Shown one piece after another: positions 44,456 to 53,600 of a DNA stretch of 64,000 nucleotides (position 1 is the stretch's first letter; every line of letters begins with the position of its first letter). Source of the DNA: Arthrobacter sp. MYb23 (GTDB lineage: Bacteria; Actinomycetota; Actinomycetes; Actinomycetales; Micrococcaceae); the NCBI RefSeq assembly GCF_002979775.1, contig NZ_PCPR01000003.1, positions 62,001 to 126,000 of the forward strand, read 5' to 3'. The translations under genes and the position numbers were made by a program. Under the pieces are notes generated by a model. That model was not told the origin of the DNA. It worked only from the letters and a program-made list of their open reading frames with translations, and did not search any database.

Positions 44456-45660
44456 CTTGGGGTCCGCGGAACCGGGGCATCGTCAGTGGCTGCTTTGGTG
44501 CTTGCGGGGGCGGCGAACGCAGCGGCACCCACCACCAAAGCCAACGCTCCCAGACCCCAGGGCAGCCCTGCCGCTACGGCAACACCGCCCACCAGCAGCG
44601 GCCCACCGGCGTCGCCAAGTTCACGGCCCAGTTCGGCTGAGCCCATGGTCCTGCCGAGGCGTTCGGCGGGCGTGGCATCGGCCAGGTGGGCGAAAGCGAG
44701 AGGCGTGGAAACGCCGATTCCCACGCCGATGAGCACAGCCGCGCAGTAGATCCAGACCGCGCCGGGCAGTACTCCGGCCAGCAGGGTTCCTGCCGAGATG
44801 GCGAGCAGGCCGGCCACCATCCCTGGCCTGTCGGCGAGTTTTCCGTGATCGCGTAGCCGTCCGACGCGGGGCTGTATCAGTGCGGAGGCTACCGCAAGCA
44901 CCGTGACGACAGCCACGCTGCCCGCTGTCCCCAGACCCTCCCGTGCAGCCAGGGCAGGGAGAAAACCAACGGCTGCCCCAAGGGCTCCCGTGGCGGCGGC
45001 CAGTACCAGTGTTGGCCCAAGGAATGACCGCTCGGTGCTCTGCCGCCACACATCCACGATGGTGTATCTGGGGCGGGGGAGCGGCTGCAAGCGGGGTACC
45101 GATGCCAGTGCCCACGCAGCCACCGCCAGGCCCAACGCCGCCAGAATACCGAACAGGAGGCTGAACCCGCCGATGATGATGGCCAAAGCTCCCAAGAGTG
45201 GGCCGATGGCGTAACCGAGCCCTTTCCATGAGCCGTACCGTCCAAAGTAGTGTCCGGTCTTTCCGCCTGCGAGCCGGGCGACACTGGCGGACGAAGCCGG
45301 TGAAAAGGCGGAGGCGGCCATCCCCTGCCCCAAGCGGGCAGCGGCGAGCAGTGCGGGCTGATCGGCCCACAAGCCAATCAACGAGGCGGCCGAGAAGGCC
45401 ACCAGCCCTCCCACGATGACCGGTTTGGGTCCAATACGGTCGCTGAGTGCACCGAAGACCGGTTTGAGAAACACTTCCGCGACGTCGTACAAAGCCAGCA
45501 GGACGCCCAGAGTCAGCAAGCTGAGCCCGATGTCGGCGCTTTCAGCCCCCAGGCCAGCAGCCACAGCATGGGCGCCGAAGGCGGTGGTAAAGCCCGCGGC
45601 ATAGAGGGGCCAACGCTGGCTGGCCGGAATATCGGGACGAAGTGCTTGGTGGGCTTTCAC
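44452..45660 (-). CDS. MFS efflux-type transporter, divergent from ChrB-domain gene
   Basis: A 402-aa 12-helix transporter. The loop 2-3 signature GALSDRIGPKPVIVGG and the symmetric GRLRDHGKLADRPG in the second half mark it as an MFS drug/multi-solute exporter type. Substrate unknown; the divergent ChrB-domain neighbour hints at an inducible stress response, but it is not a ChrA chromate transporter. The GTG start at 45660 directly abuts a 34-bp palindromic spacer and there is no ribosome binding site. Its 3' end overlaps parE by 4 bp tail-to-tail. Confidence 0.88.
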   Translation of the reverse strand: MKAHQALRPDIPASQRWPLYAAGFTTAFGAHAVAAGLGAESADIGLSLLTLGVLLALYDVAEVFLKPVFGALSDRIGPKPVIVGGLVAFSAASLIGLWADQPALLAAARLGQGMAASAFSPASSASVARLAGGKTGHYFGRYGSWKGLGYAIGPLLGALAIIIGGFSLLFGILAALGLAVAAWALASVPRLQPLPRPRYTIVDVWRQSTERSFLGPTLVLAAATGALGAAVGFLPALAAREGLGTAGSVAVVTVLAVASALIQPRVGRLRDHGKLADRPGMVAGLLAISAGTLLAGVLPGAVWIYCAAVLIGVGIGVSTPLAFAHLADATPAERLGRTMGSAELGRELGDAGGPLLVGGVAVAAGLPWGLGALALVVGAAAFAAPASTKAATDDAPVPRTPS

Positions 45661-45698
45661 ACTACTGAATGTAACAGCTGCTACATTCAGTAGTGTGA
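45657..45698. promoter_or_regulatory. 42-bp palindromic operator/dual leaderless promoter
   Basis: A near-perfect inverted repeat centred at 45677.5 on CAGCTG. Twenty of 21 base pairs match; the only mismatch is 45674/45681. It fills the whole space between two divergent GTG codons and includes them. Each arm carries TACATT, 7 nt before the GTG it faces, so it supplies a -10 for each direction. The half-site is TACATTCAGTAGTGTGA. Confidence 0.8.
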
Positions 45699-46231
45699 TT
45701 GATGATCGATGGCTGCTGATTTTGGTCCAGGTTCCTGCACAGCCTTCCCGCCACAGGGTGGCCGTGTGGCGGGAGTTGCGCCGGACCGGGGCGGTTCCGT
45801 TGTCGCCGGGGACGTGGGTTCTCCCTGCCCACCCGGCCTTTGATGAGGGCCTCTCCCGAGCTGAGGCGCTGGTAGCGAAGGGTGAAGGATCCTGGACGCT
45901 GGTGGATGCTGCGCCCCGGGATCAAGGGGCGGGTACGTTCCGTAACGCGTTCGAAGCAGCCCGGCTGGAGGAATGGAAAGAGTTCACGGCCGATTGTGGC
46001 AAATTCGAGCAGGAGATAGCCAAAGAAATCTCACGGGAGAAGTTTACTTTCGCCGAACTGGAGGAAAAAGAGCAGAGCCTTGAGCGCTTGAGGCGCTGGT
46101 TCAGGGAGCTGAAATCGCGCGATGTCCTCCGTCTGTCCCAGGCGGAGGACGCTTCTGCACATTTGGCACGATGCGCCGAAGCCCTGGAAGCCTACGCGTC
46201 CCTGGTGTACGACGCGACGCTGCCCCAGTAG
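45695..46231 (+). CDS. ChrB N-terminal-domain regulator-like protein
   Basis: A 178-aa protein matching the N-terminal domain of ChrB chromate-resistance regulators: WLLILVQVPAQPSRHRVAVWRELRRTGAVPL, then LPAHPAFDEGLSRAEALVAKGEG, and a long charged helix (EIAKEISREKFTFAELEEKEQSLERLRRWF). The C-terminal ChrB domain of full-length proteins (roughly 300 aa) is missing, and no ChrA gene is adjacent. The winged-helix-like N-terminus fits DNA binding, and the palindrome at its own start codon is the natural candidate site. The start is GTG at 45695. Confidence 0.82.
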   Translation: MIDDRWLLILVQVPAQPSRHRVAVWRELRRTGAVPLSPGTWVLPAHPAFDEGLSRAEALVAKGEGSWTLVDAAPRDQGAGTFRNAFEAARLEEWKEFTADCGKFEQEIAKEISREKFTFAELEEKEQSLERLRRWFRELKSRDVLRLSQAEDASAHLARCAEALEAYASLVYDATLPQ

Positions 46232-46272
46232 GCGCTGCTGAAGGGCTGCTGCGGTGTGAGCCGCGCGGCAAG

Positions 46273-47274
46273 TCAGCCCAGCAACCCTGGAACGATCAAA
46301 AGAGCCGTGGGCACCGCAAGCAGCAGGGCCGAGGCCAAGAGGACCAGCACGCGCACAGGTTTGGTGAGCGGCGGCTTCGGTGAGAGCAGGCGGCTGACGC
46401 GGGACGCCGTCGTGCGCGGTGAGTCGGCACCGCCGGTAGCGCTGACAGCATTGCCCTCCACGACGGCGCCACCAGCACTGAGTGCCTGGCCGCCAGGAAC
46501 ATGCCCGTCCAAGGCCGGCTGCGAGGTTCCGCTGGCAACAATGGCAATGGCCTTGATCAGCGTGCCTTTGCTCTCGGTGCGGAGTGCGACGTCGTCGGCC
46601 AGCATTTCGATCAGTGAGTTCACGGCGGTCTGGGCCAGCCGGGTGGTGGGGAACCAGGGCAGTGCCTGGCGCCAGGCAGCAAAAGCCCACAGCAGGAGGT
46701 CGTGGCGCTGGGACAGGTGGGCATTTTCGTGAATGAGGACAGCCCTGAGCTCAGCAGGCTCCAGTGCTGCCATGAGGCCATCGGACAGCACTGTTACGGA
46801 TCGGGCGCCGCCGGGCAGGCAGTAGGCGACGGGGGAGTCGTGGTTGATCACCACGGTGCCGGGGCCGTCGTCGGACGGTGATGCCAGCAGGGCGAGCAGT
46901 TCGCGGTGGCGTCGCCGTTGGCGTTCAATTTTGTAATAGGTCAGCAGCAGGGTGAAGACCAGATGCGCGGTCAGCAGTGCTGCTGCAGAGAGCGCAAAGA
47001 GGTGCCAAAAGCCCAGCGCGGTGGTGGGTTCGTTGTTGAATACCATCCCGGCCAGGCTCTTGAGCCCTGCTATGAGGTTGTCCCCGATTGGCTCCAGTCC
47101 GTAGACGAGCATGGCCCCGATCATGGACAAGCCACCGGCGAGAGCGATCGCCTGCCACAGCACCATGGCGGTGAACGGGGATCGCGCCGGCCATTGTGCG
47201 CGCGAGAGCAGCACGGGTACCGGCCACGCCAGAATCAATGCCAGGACCGCAAGCAGGTATGAGGTCCAGAACAT
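46273..47274 (-). CDS. M56-family (BlaR1/MecR1-like) membrane metallopeptidase
   Basis: A 333-aa integral membrane protease with helices near residues 5-25, 36-58, 88-113 and 305-330. The zinc motif is His182-Glu-Asn-Ala-His186 (VLIHENAHLSQRHDLLLW) in the cytoplasmic loop. In BlaR1-type systems this protease triggers loss of the BlaI repressor. There is no penicillin-binding sensor domain, so the signal is not a beta-lactam bound in the usual way. It starts 5 nt after the blaI-type gene and is surely co-transcribed with it. Confidence 0.9.
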   Translation of the reverse strand: MFWTSYLLAVLALILAWPVPVLLSRAQWPARSPFTAMVLWQAIALAGGLSMIGAMLVYGLEPIGDNLIAGLKSLAGMVFNNEPTTALGFWHLFALSAAALLTAHLVFTLLLTYYKIERQRRRHRELLALLASPSDDGPGTVVINHDSPVAYCLPGGARSVTVLSDGLMAALEPAELRAVLIHENAHLSQRHDLLLWAFAAWRQALPWFPTTRLAQTAVNSLIEMLADDVALRTESKGTLIKAIAIVASGTSQPALDGHVPGGQALSAGGAVVEGNAVSATGGADSPRTTASRVSRLLSPKPPLTKPVRVLVLLASALLLAVPTALLIVPGLLG

Positions 47275-47279
47275 AGTGG

Positions 47280-47666
47280 CTAATTGTAGCCGAGCAGTTT
47301 GCGCAGGGTAGCGGCTTCACTTTCGGTGACGGAACCAATGAAGCGGGCAAGCACAGCCTCGCGGTCCGGAGCCGAGCCCAGGACTTCATGCATGAGTTCG
47401 GCGGTGTGGTCAGCGCGGCTTGAAACGGCTTGGTAGCGGTGCGGCCGCGTTCCGCGTTCGCGCTCCACCAGACCCTTCTTTTCCAGGCGCGAGAGCACAG
47501 TGAGGACCGTGGTTACCGCCAGGTCCTTGCCTTGATGACCCGCAGTGCCGTCGCCGGCCTCGGAATCCTGCGCCAAGAGATCGCGCAGTGTGTTGGCAGT
47601 TGCAGCCTCCTGGCCTGCCCAGAGCAGATCCATCACTGCCCGTTCCAGTTCCCCAAGACTTGCCAT
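47280..47666 (-). CDS. BlaI/MecI/CopY-family transcriptional repressor
   Basis: A 128-aa winged-helix repressor: LGELERAVMDLLW start, DNA-recognition segment LAVTTVLTVLSRLEKKGLVERERGTRPHRYQ and a C-terminal dimerisation/cleavage region with the family's LARFIGSVTESEAATLRKLL. ATG at 47666 follows GAAGGTAGGG; the frame is open to 47738 but that adds a non-family leader. It is divergent from cydA with three identical-type dyads between them, and is followed by the M56 peptidase, so it is probably a sensor-protease/repressor pair controlling itself and the cytochrome bd operon. Confidence 0.93.
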   Translation of the reverse strand: MASLGELERAVMDLLWAGQEAATANTLRDLLAQDSEAGDGTAGHQGKDLAVTTVLTVLSRLEKKGLVERERGTRPHRYQAVSSRADHTAELMHEVLGSAPDREAVLARFIGSVTESEAATLRKLLGYN

Positions 47667-47752
47667 TGATTCGTCCCTACCTTCCGCTTTCCGGTGCAGC
47701 GTGCCTGCTGCCGGAAGCGATGATCCAACATTCCACAATAAATCTACCGCTT

Positions 47753-47781
47753 TTTATACCTTCATTCTACGTGAGGTAGAA
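47753..47781 (-). promoter_or_regulatory. Dyad A and blaI-gene promoter
   Basis: TTCTAC-N5-GTAGAA at 47765-47781. On the reverse strand its TTCTAC half (47781-47776) stands 17 bp upstream of TATAAA (47758-47753), so the dyad covers the likely -35 of the repressor gene. This is the arrangement expected for autorepression. Confidence 0.7.
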
Positions 47782-47863
47782 CTATCGGCGCGCCGCTTCC
47801 GGAGGAAGACCCTTGCGCGTGGGTTACGCCACTTGAAGAATGGGTTTCGTCGGCCTCCGTTTG

Positions 47864-47880
47864 TTCTACACTGTGTAGAA
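47864..47880 (+). promoter_or_regulatory. Dyad B upstream of cydA
   Basis: TTCTAC-N5-GTAGAA with spacer ACTGT, a perfect 6-bp inverted pair. Its centre is 75 bp upstream of the cydA start and 25 bp from dyad C. Confidence 0.72.
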
Positions 47881-47888
47881 GAGAAGTT

Positions 47889-47905
47889 TTCTACGTGACG
47901 TAGAA
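47889..47905 (+). promoter_or_regulatory. Dyad C upstream of cydA
   Basis: TTCTAC-N5-GTAGAA with spacer GTGAC (the 17-bp unit is a palindrome but for the central base). It ends 41 bp before the cydA ATG, and so probably overlaps the promoter. I could not fix the -35/-10 pair. Confidence 0.72.
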
Positions 47906-47946
47906 GTAAGGTCATCGTACTTCGGTCCACCGCACAAAGGACAGCC

Positions 47947-49545
47947 ATGGACGCCTTGGAAATCGCACGCTGGCAATTCGGTATCACTACCGTCTACCAC
48001 TTCATGATGGTGCCGCTCACTATTGGCCTCGGCCTGGTGGTGGCCATCATCCAGACCATCTGGTACCGCACCGGCAAGCCCGAATACCTGCGGATGACCA
48101 AGTTCTGGGGAAAGCTCTTCCTCATCAACTTCATCATGGGTGTAGCCACCGGCATCGTCCAGGAATTCCAGTTCGGCATGGCATGGAGCGAGTACAGCCG
48201 CTTCGTCGGAGATGTTTTCGGCGCACCGCTGGCCCTCGAAGCATTGTTGGCCTTCTTCGTTGAATCCACCTTCCTGGGGCTGTGGATCTTTGGTTGGAAG
48301 CAGCTCAAGCGCGGCGTGCACCTGGCCTGCTTGTGGATCGCCGTGATCGGCTCGGTCTTCTCCGCATACTTCATCATCGTGGCGAACTCCTGGATGCAGC
48401 ACCCTGTGGGCGTCGAAATGGTGGACGGCCGGCCGGTGATGACGGACGCCTGGGCTGTGTTCACCAACAACACAGCGCTGGTTGCAGTGCCCCACACCTT
48501 GTTCGGTGCACTCGCCGTAGCGGGTGCCTTCCTCCTGGGCATTGCCTGGTACCACCTCTGGCGTCGACGTCACGACGGCGTGGACGTTGTAGGCAAGGAC
48601 GGCAAGTTGGTCCCTGGCGAAGCTTCAATCCCGGGTCGCGACAAAACCGATTACACAGTGTGGATGACGTCCCTGCGCATCGGTGCAGTGGTGGCCATGA
48701 TCTCCTTCGCGGGTACTGCCATTACGGGTGACCTGCAGGGCAAGCTCATGTTCGAGCAGCAGCCCATGAAGATGGCTGCCGCTGAAGCTGCCTGCCACGA
48801 CGGCACGGGTTTCTCGGTACTGAGCGTCGGTAACCTGGGTGCCAAAAACTGCGACGACATTGTGGCTGTCATTGAAGTACCCGGAATCCTCTCCTTCCTG
48901 GCCAAGGGCGACTTCACCACCGAAGTCAAGGGTGTGAACAGCCTGCTGGGTGAGTACAAGGAGAAGTACGGCACCCACCTGCCGGACAATCCCTTGTACG
49001 GGGAACGCGCCGGACAGGAAATCCAATACGTTCCGGTAATGGAAGTTACGTACTGGGGCTTCCGAATGATGATCGGTTTCGGTGGCATAGCAGCCTTCGC
49101 CGCCCTGCTGGCACTCTGGGTGACCCGCAAGGGTGCAGTCCCGGAGTCCAAGTGGCTCATGCGGCTGGCCGTCTTTGGGATCCTTGCCCCGTTCGGTGCC
49201 AACGCCGCCGGCTGGATCTTCACCGAAATGGGGAGGCAGCCGTTCGTGGTGGCCCCCAACCCGGATATGAACGGCATCGACCAAGTGTTCATGTTCACCG
49301 CCGCTGCGGTGTCGCCTGGCGTCAGCGCAGGTGAGCTCATGACCTCGCTGGTGGTGCTTACCGCCATCTATGCCGTGCTGTTGGTGGTGGAAGTGAAGCT
49401 CTTGGTCAAATACATCCGTGGGGGCGTGGCCTCGGCGATGCCTGAACTGGCGCATGCACAGGACTCCAAGGATCAAGACGACAAGAATGACGACGGCGCG
49501 GGCCCGGACAAGTCCGGCGACGACGTCCTGGCATTCGCCTACTAG
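47947..49545 (+). CDS. cydA: Cytochrome bd quinol oxidase subunit I
   Basis: A 532-aa heme-bearing subunit of the bd-type terminal oxidase, which oxidises quinol and reduces oxygen at high affinity. His18 (TTVYHFMMVPLTIGLGL) matches the conserved heme b595 ligand region, and the GMAWSEYSRFVGDVFGAPLALEAL and FESTFLGLWIFGW helices are highly conserved. The periplasmic Q-loop lies around residues 250-350. About nine helices are expected. The C-terminal 25 residues are Asp/Lys-rich and probably cytoplasmic. ATG 47947 is the first start after the dyads. It is the first gene of cydA-cydB-cydDC. Confidence 0.97.
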   Translation: MDALEIARWQFGITTVYHFMMVPLTIGLGLVVAIIQTIWYRTGKPEYLRMTKFWGKLFLINFIMGVATGIVQEFQFGMAWSEYSRFVGDVFGAPLALEALLAFFVESTFLGLWIFGWKQLKRGVHLACLWIAVIGSVFSAYFIIVANSWMQHPVGVEMVDGRPVMTDAWAVFTNNTALVAVPHTLFGALAVAGAFLLGIAWYHLWRRRHDGVDVVGKDGKLVPGEASIPGRDKTDYTVWMTSLRIGAVVAMISFAGTAITGDLQGKLMFEQQPMKMAAAEAACHDGTGFSVLSVGNLGAKNCDDIVAVIEVPGILSFLAKGDFTTEVKGVNSLLGEYKEKYGTHLPDNPLYGERAGQEIQYVPVMEVTYWGFRMMIGFGGIAAFAALLALWVTRKGAVPESKWLMRLAVFGILAPFGANAAGWIFTEMGRQPFVVAPNPDMNGIDQVFMFTAAAVSPGVSAGELMTSLVVLTAIYAVLLVVEVKLLVKYIRGGVASAMPELAHAQDSKDQDDKNDDGAGPDKSGDDVLAFAY

Positions 49546-49564
49546 AAGCCAAGGGGTAATGACA

Positions 49565-50647
49565 ATGGAACTGTTGCCAACCATCTGGTTCGTGGCCATC
49601 GCGGTGTTGTGGACCGGCTATCTCTTCCTGGAGGGTTTTGACCTCGGCGTCGGCATGCTCATGAAGCTGTTCGCCCGCAACAACACGGACCGCCGTGTAC
49701 TGCTGAACACCATTGGCCCGGTATGGGACGGCAACGAGGTGTGGCTGCTCACCGCAGCCGGTGCCACGTTCGCTGCCTTCCCCCTCTGGTACGCCTCGCT
49801 GTTCTCCACCCTCTACCTCCCGCTCCTTGCAGTCCTGGCTGCTTTGATCTTCAGGGCAGTTGCCTTTGAATACCGCGGCAAGGTGGACTCAGAACGCTGG
49901 CGCAACCGGTGGGACTGGGCGATCGCCGTCGGGTCCTTCCTGGCCGCCTTCGGCATCGGCGCCGCACTGGCGCTCACCACCACGGGATTGCCCCTGAATG
50001 AGAATGGAGACCGTGTTGGTGGCCCCATGTCCTGGTTCAGCGGCTACGCACTCCTAGGTGGTTTCGGCGTGGTGGCGTTCGCACTGGTTCACGCCCTGGC
50101 GTTCCTCGCCTTGAAGACCGACGGCGACGTGCGGCACCGCGCCCGCCGCTGGTTCGTGCGATTGGTGCCGTTCGCCGTACTACCGATGTTCGGCTGGATG
50201 GTGGCTGTCCAGTTCCTGAGCGGCAAGCCTTGGACCTGGGCTTTGGTGGCGGCCGCGGTACTCGCCGTCGTCCTGGCCTGGCGACTGGCCCGTGCGGGGT
50301 CCGAAGGGCGGGCTTTCAGTGCCCTGGGCGCCTTCATTGTCTGCGCCACAGCGTCCATCTTTGGAGCGGCTTTCCCTGTGGTCATCCCCTCCACGATCGA
50401 TCCTGCCTTCAATCTGACCATTTCCAACGCATCGTCCTCGGACTACACACTGGGCCTCATGAGCATCGTTGCAGCCGTTGGCCTGCCATTGGTTATTGCC
50501 TACCAATCCTGGACGTACTGGGTGTTCCGGCGGCGTGTCAGCGCAGCCCACATCCCTGAAGCCCACGGATTCCTGCCCGCCATTGCTGCGAAAGTGATGG
50601 TATCCAAGGACAGTTCCTCGTCCATTCCAAACCAAGCGGGAGACTAG
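49565..50647 (+). CDS. cydB: Cytochrome bd quinol oxidase subunit II
   Basis: A 360-aa polytopic subunit of the bd oxidase, with WFVAIAVLWTGYLFLEGFDLGVGML at its start, the conserved GPVWDGNEVWLLTAAGATFAAFP and about eight membrane helices. It begins 20 nt after cydA. ATG 49565 is preferred over an ATG 6 nt upstream because AAGGGG (49551-49556) is 8 nt away from it. It ends 7 nt before cydDC. Confidence 0.97.
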   Translation: MELLPTIWFVAIAVLWTGYLFLEGFDLGVGMLMKLFARNNTDRRVLLNTIGPVWDGNEVWLLTAAGATFAAFPLWYASLFSTLYLPLLAVLAALIFRAVAFEYRGKVDSERWRNRWDWAIAVGSFLAAFGIGAALALTTTGLPLNENGDRVGGPMSWFSGYALLGGFGVVAFALVHALAFLALKTDGDVRHRARRWFVRLVPFAVLPMFGWMVAVQFLSGKPWTWALVAAAVLAVVLAWRLARAGSEGRAFSALGAFIVCATASIFGAAFPVVIPSTIDPAFNLTISNASSSDYTLGLMSIVAAVGLPLVIAYQSWTYWVFRRRVSAAHIPEAHGFLPAIAAKVMVSKDSSSSIPNQAGD

Positions 50648-50654
50648 CCGCCCC

Positions 50655-53600
50655 ATGAAACCCGTGTTCCCTTCCGGCCCGGCAACGCGATCGGCGCTGT
50701 ACGCCATCGGTCTCATGTCCGCCCTCAAGGCACTGTCCCTGGTTCTCATGGCGCAGGCCGTAGCGGGGATGTTGGCAGGGCTCGCCTCCGGATCAGGGGA
50801 CTGGCACAACGGACTTGTCTGGGGTGCGGCCGGTGCTGTCCTGAGGTCGTTGACCGTGTGGGGTCAAGGCATTGCGTCCCGGCGGGCTGCCTTGGGCGTC
50901 AAGGAGGAACTGCGGGCACGGCTGCTGAGGCGCTCCCTGTCCGACGCCGGTTCGTCACCGGTAGCGGGAATGAACGACGGCGGCTTGGCGATCCTGGCCA
51001 CGCGGGGCCTGGACGCGCTGGACGACTATTACACCCAGTACCTGCCTGCAATCGTGAACTGCGCCACGGTCCCTTTGCTGATCGGAGCCCGGATCCTCTT
51101 TGCAGACTGGGTCAGTGCCGTGGTGATCGTCCTGACGGTTCCTTTGGTGCCTCTCTTCATGGTCCTGATCGGCAGGCACACCGAGGACACTGTCCGGGAG
51201 GCGCAAAGCACGCTCCGGAAACTGTCCGGCCACATTCTTGAACTCGCCAAAGGACTTCCCGTTCTGGTGGGCCTTGGGCGTGCAACCGAGCAACGGGCAG
51301 CACTGGAAGACCTTTCCGAGCAATACCGCACCCGAACCATGGGCACCCTCCGCACTGCGTTCCTCTCCGCGCTGGCCCTGGAACTCATCGCAACCATCTC
51401 AGTGGCCGTGGTGGCGGTGTTCATCGGCGTCCGGCTGGTTCATGGCGACATGGCCCTTGAAGCCGGGCTCCTGGCCCTGATCCTGGCCCCGGATTGCTAC
51501 CTTCCCCTCCGGGAGCTCGGCACCGCCCACCATGCCAGTGACGACGGCAGGGCGGCACTCGAGACCACCAACGCTGTACTGGACGCCCCCACGCACCATC
51601 GGCTGCAAGAGGGCGGCCCATCCAGCTCGGGTCAGGTATCCAGCTCGGGTCAGGCATCCAGCACAGTTCAGGTGTTCAGCACAGTTCAGGTGTCCAGCTC
51701 GAGTCCGGCCGGGGTGGCGGTGAGCGGACTGACGGTGACGTACCACGGAAGGTCCGCACCCGCCGTCGGGCCCCTCAGCTTCACAGCCGGGCCAGCGCGC
51801 GTCACGGCCCTCGATGGCGACAGCGGCGCTGGGAAGAGCACAGTCCTGGGCGTCCTCGCCGGACTTATCGGGCAAGGGCCGGGCGCCTCGGTCGCCGGGA
51901 CCATCAGCGGTGCAGCTCCGGGAACAGTGGCGTGGGTGCCGCAACACCCGGTCATGGCCACTGAAACTGTTCAAGCAGAGATTGAGCTCTATCTGGAGGG
52001 ATACCGGGGGGACACAGCCGAAGCCGTCACGCGGGTCCTTCGGAAGGCCTCCGCCGAGCACCTGGCAACCGGGAATCCAGCGGAACTGAGCCCCGGAGAA
52101 TTGCGGAGGGTTGCCCTGGCCCGTGGATTGGCCCGCGTGGAAGCCGGCGCCACAGTCCTCCTGCTCGACGAACCCACTGCCCACCTGGACCACTATTCGG
52201 CAAGCGTGGTCCGCCGCGCCATAGAGTCGCTTCGCGGCAGCGTCACTGTGATCCTGGTGGCCCACGACGCCGCCACCCGTGCACTCGCCGACCACGTGGT
52301 TGCTGTAGGGGAACAGCACCGAAACTCAACGCCTTCAGCGGCCGGAGCGGGCAGTTCGCACGGGGCCACCACTGCTGTACCGGCCGCAACAGTCCCCTCG
52401 AAGGACCCCGCACCAAAAATCGACCTCCCGTCCGCTCCCTCGGCCAGCAGCCTGCAAGGTCTTCTCCGGACACTGAAGCCCGTGCGCTGGAAGTTCGCCG
52501 CCGCCGGTGTAGTGGCCGTCCTCGCCGCCCTCTTCGCAGTAGCGTTGTCAGGCTTGTCCGGGTGGCTCATCATCAGGGCCAGCGAAAAGCCACCCATTCT
52601 CTACCTGCTCGGCGCGATCGTCGGAGTAAGGTTCTTCGGCATAGGAAGGGCCGTGCTGCGATACTGCGAGCGGCTTTTGACCCACGATGCCGTCTTCGCT
52701 GCCATGACCAGCCTCCGCGGTGCGCTCTGGGCATCGCTGAGCCGCAGGGCACTTTCCCTCCGCCGCCTTCTCCAAGGCGGGAACGTGTTGGGCTCCATCG
52801 TGGACGACGTTGACACCCTCCGCGACCTCCTTCCCAGGGTTGTCCTACCGCCCGTGACTGCCCTCGGAACAGGGATTGCAGCCATCCTCGCCACCGCCAT
52901 CGTTTTGCCGGAGGCACTGCCGGCTGTTGTGGTGGCCGCCGTGGCGGGCCTTCTCGTTGCGCCAACCCTTGCCGTCCTGGCTGACAAGAACGCGGCCAAA
53001 GCCGAACAAAAGATGCGTTCAGTCGTATTGCGGGGAGTGGCCGCAGCCCTTGACGCCCGTGCGGAACTCAACGCCAACGGGGTGGCGGAGCCGGTCCTCA
53101 GTGCATTGCGCGCCAAGGACCGCAGCGCCACCCTCTCTGCGCAGCGCTCGGCATGGGCCGAAGGGCTCGGCCAGGCCGCGATTGTCCTGGCGTGCTCGAT
53201 TGCTGCACTGTGGGCGGGCGCCCTGAGTGCACCCGCCGTGCTGAACGGCACCGTGGCCCCCGAACTCGCAGCAGTCATTGTGCTGATGCAACTCGCACTC
53301 GTTGAACCCTTCGGTGGAATCGTGTCCGCGGTACGCCAGGCCCCGGCGCTCGCAGCCGTCCTGGGCCGGGTGGCATCATCCGGCGCTTTGGACACCCCCG
53401 GCCCAACGAGCCTTTCGGGCGAGCAGGACTCAAAAGAGCACGGGCCGATAGAGCGGCACTCAAACCAGCAAGACTTGAAAGAGGACGACGACGGCGGCGC
53501 GCGGCACCTTCATGATGGTCCCGCTCGGGCAGGACTGGCGGCTCGGCCAGGACTGGAGCTGAAGGACGCGTCAGCGGCGTGGCCGGGTGGCCCGAACGTC

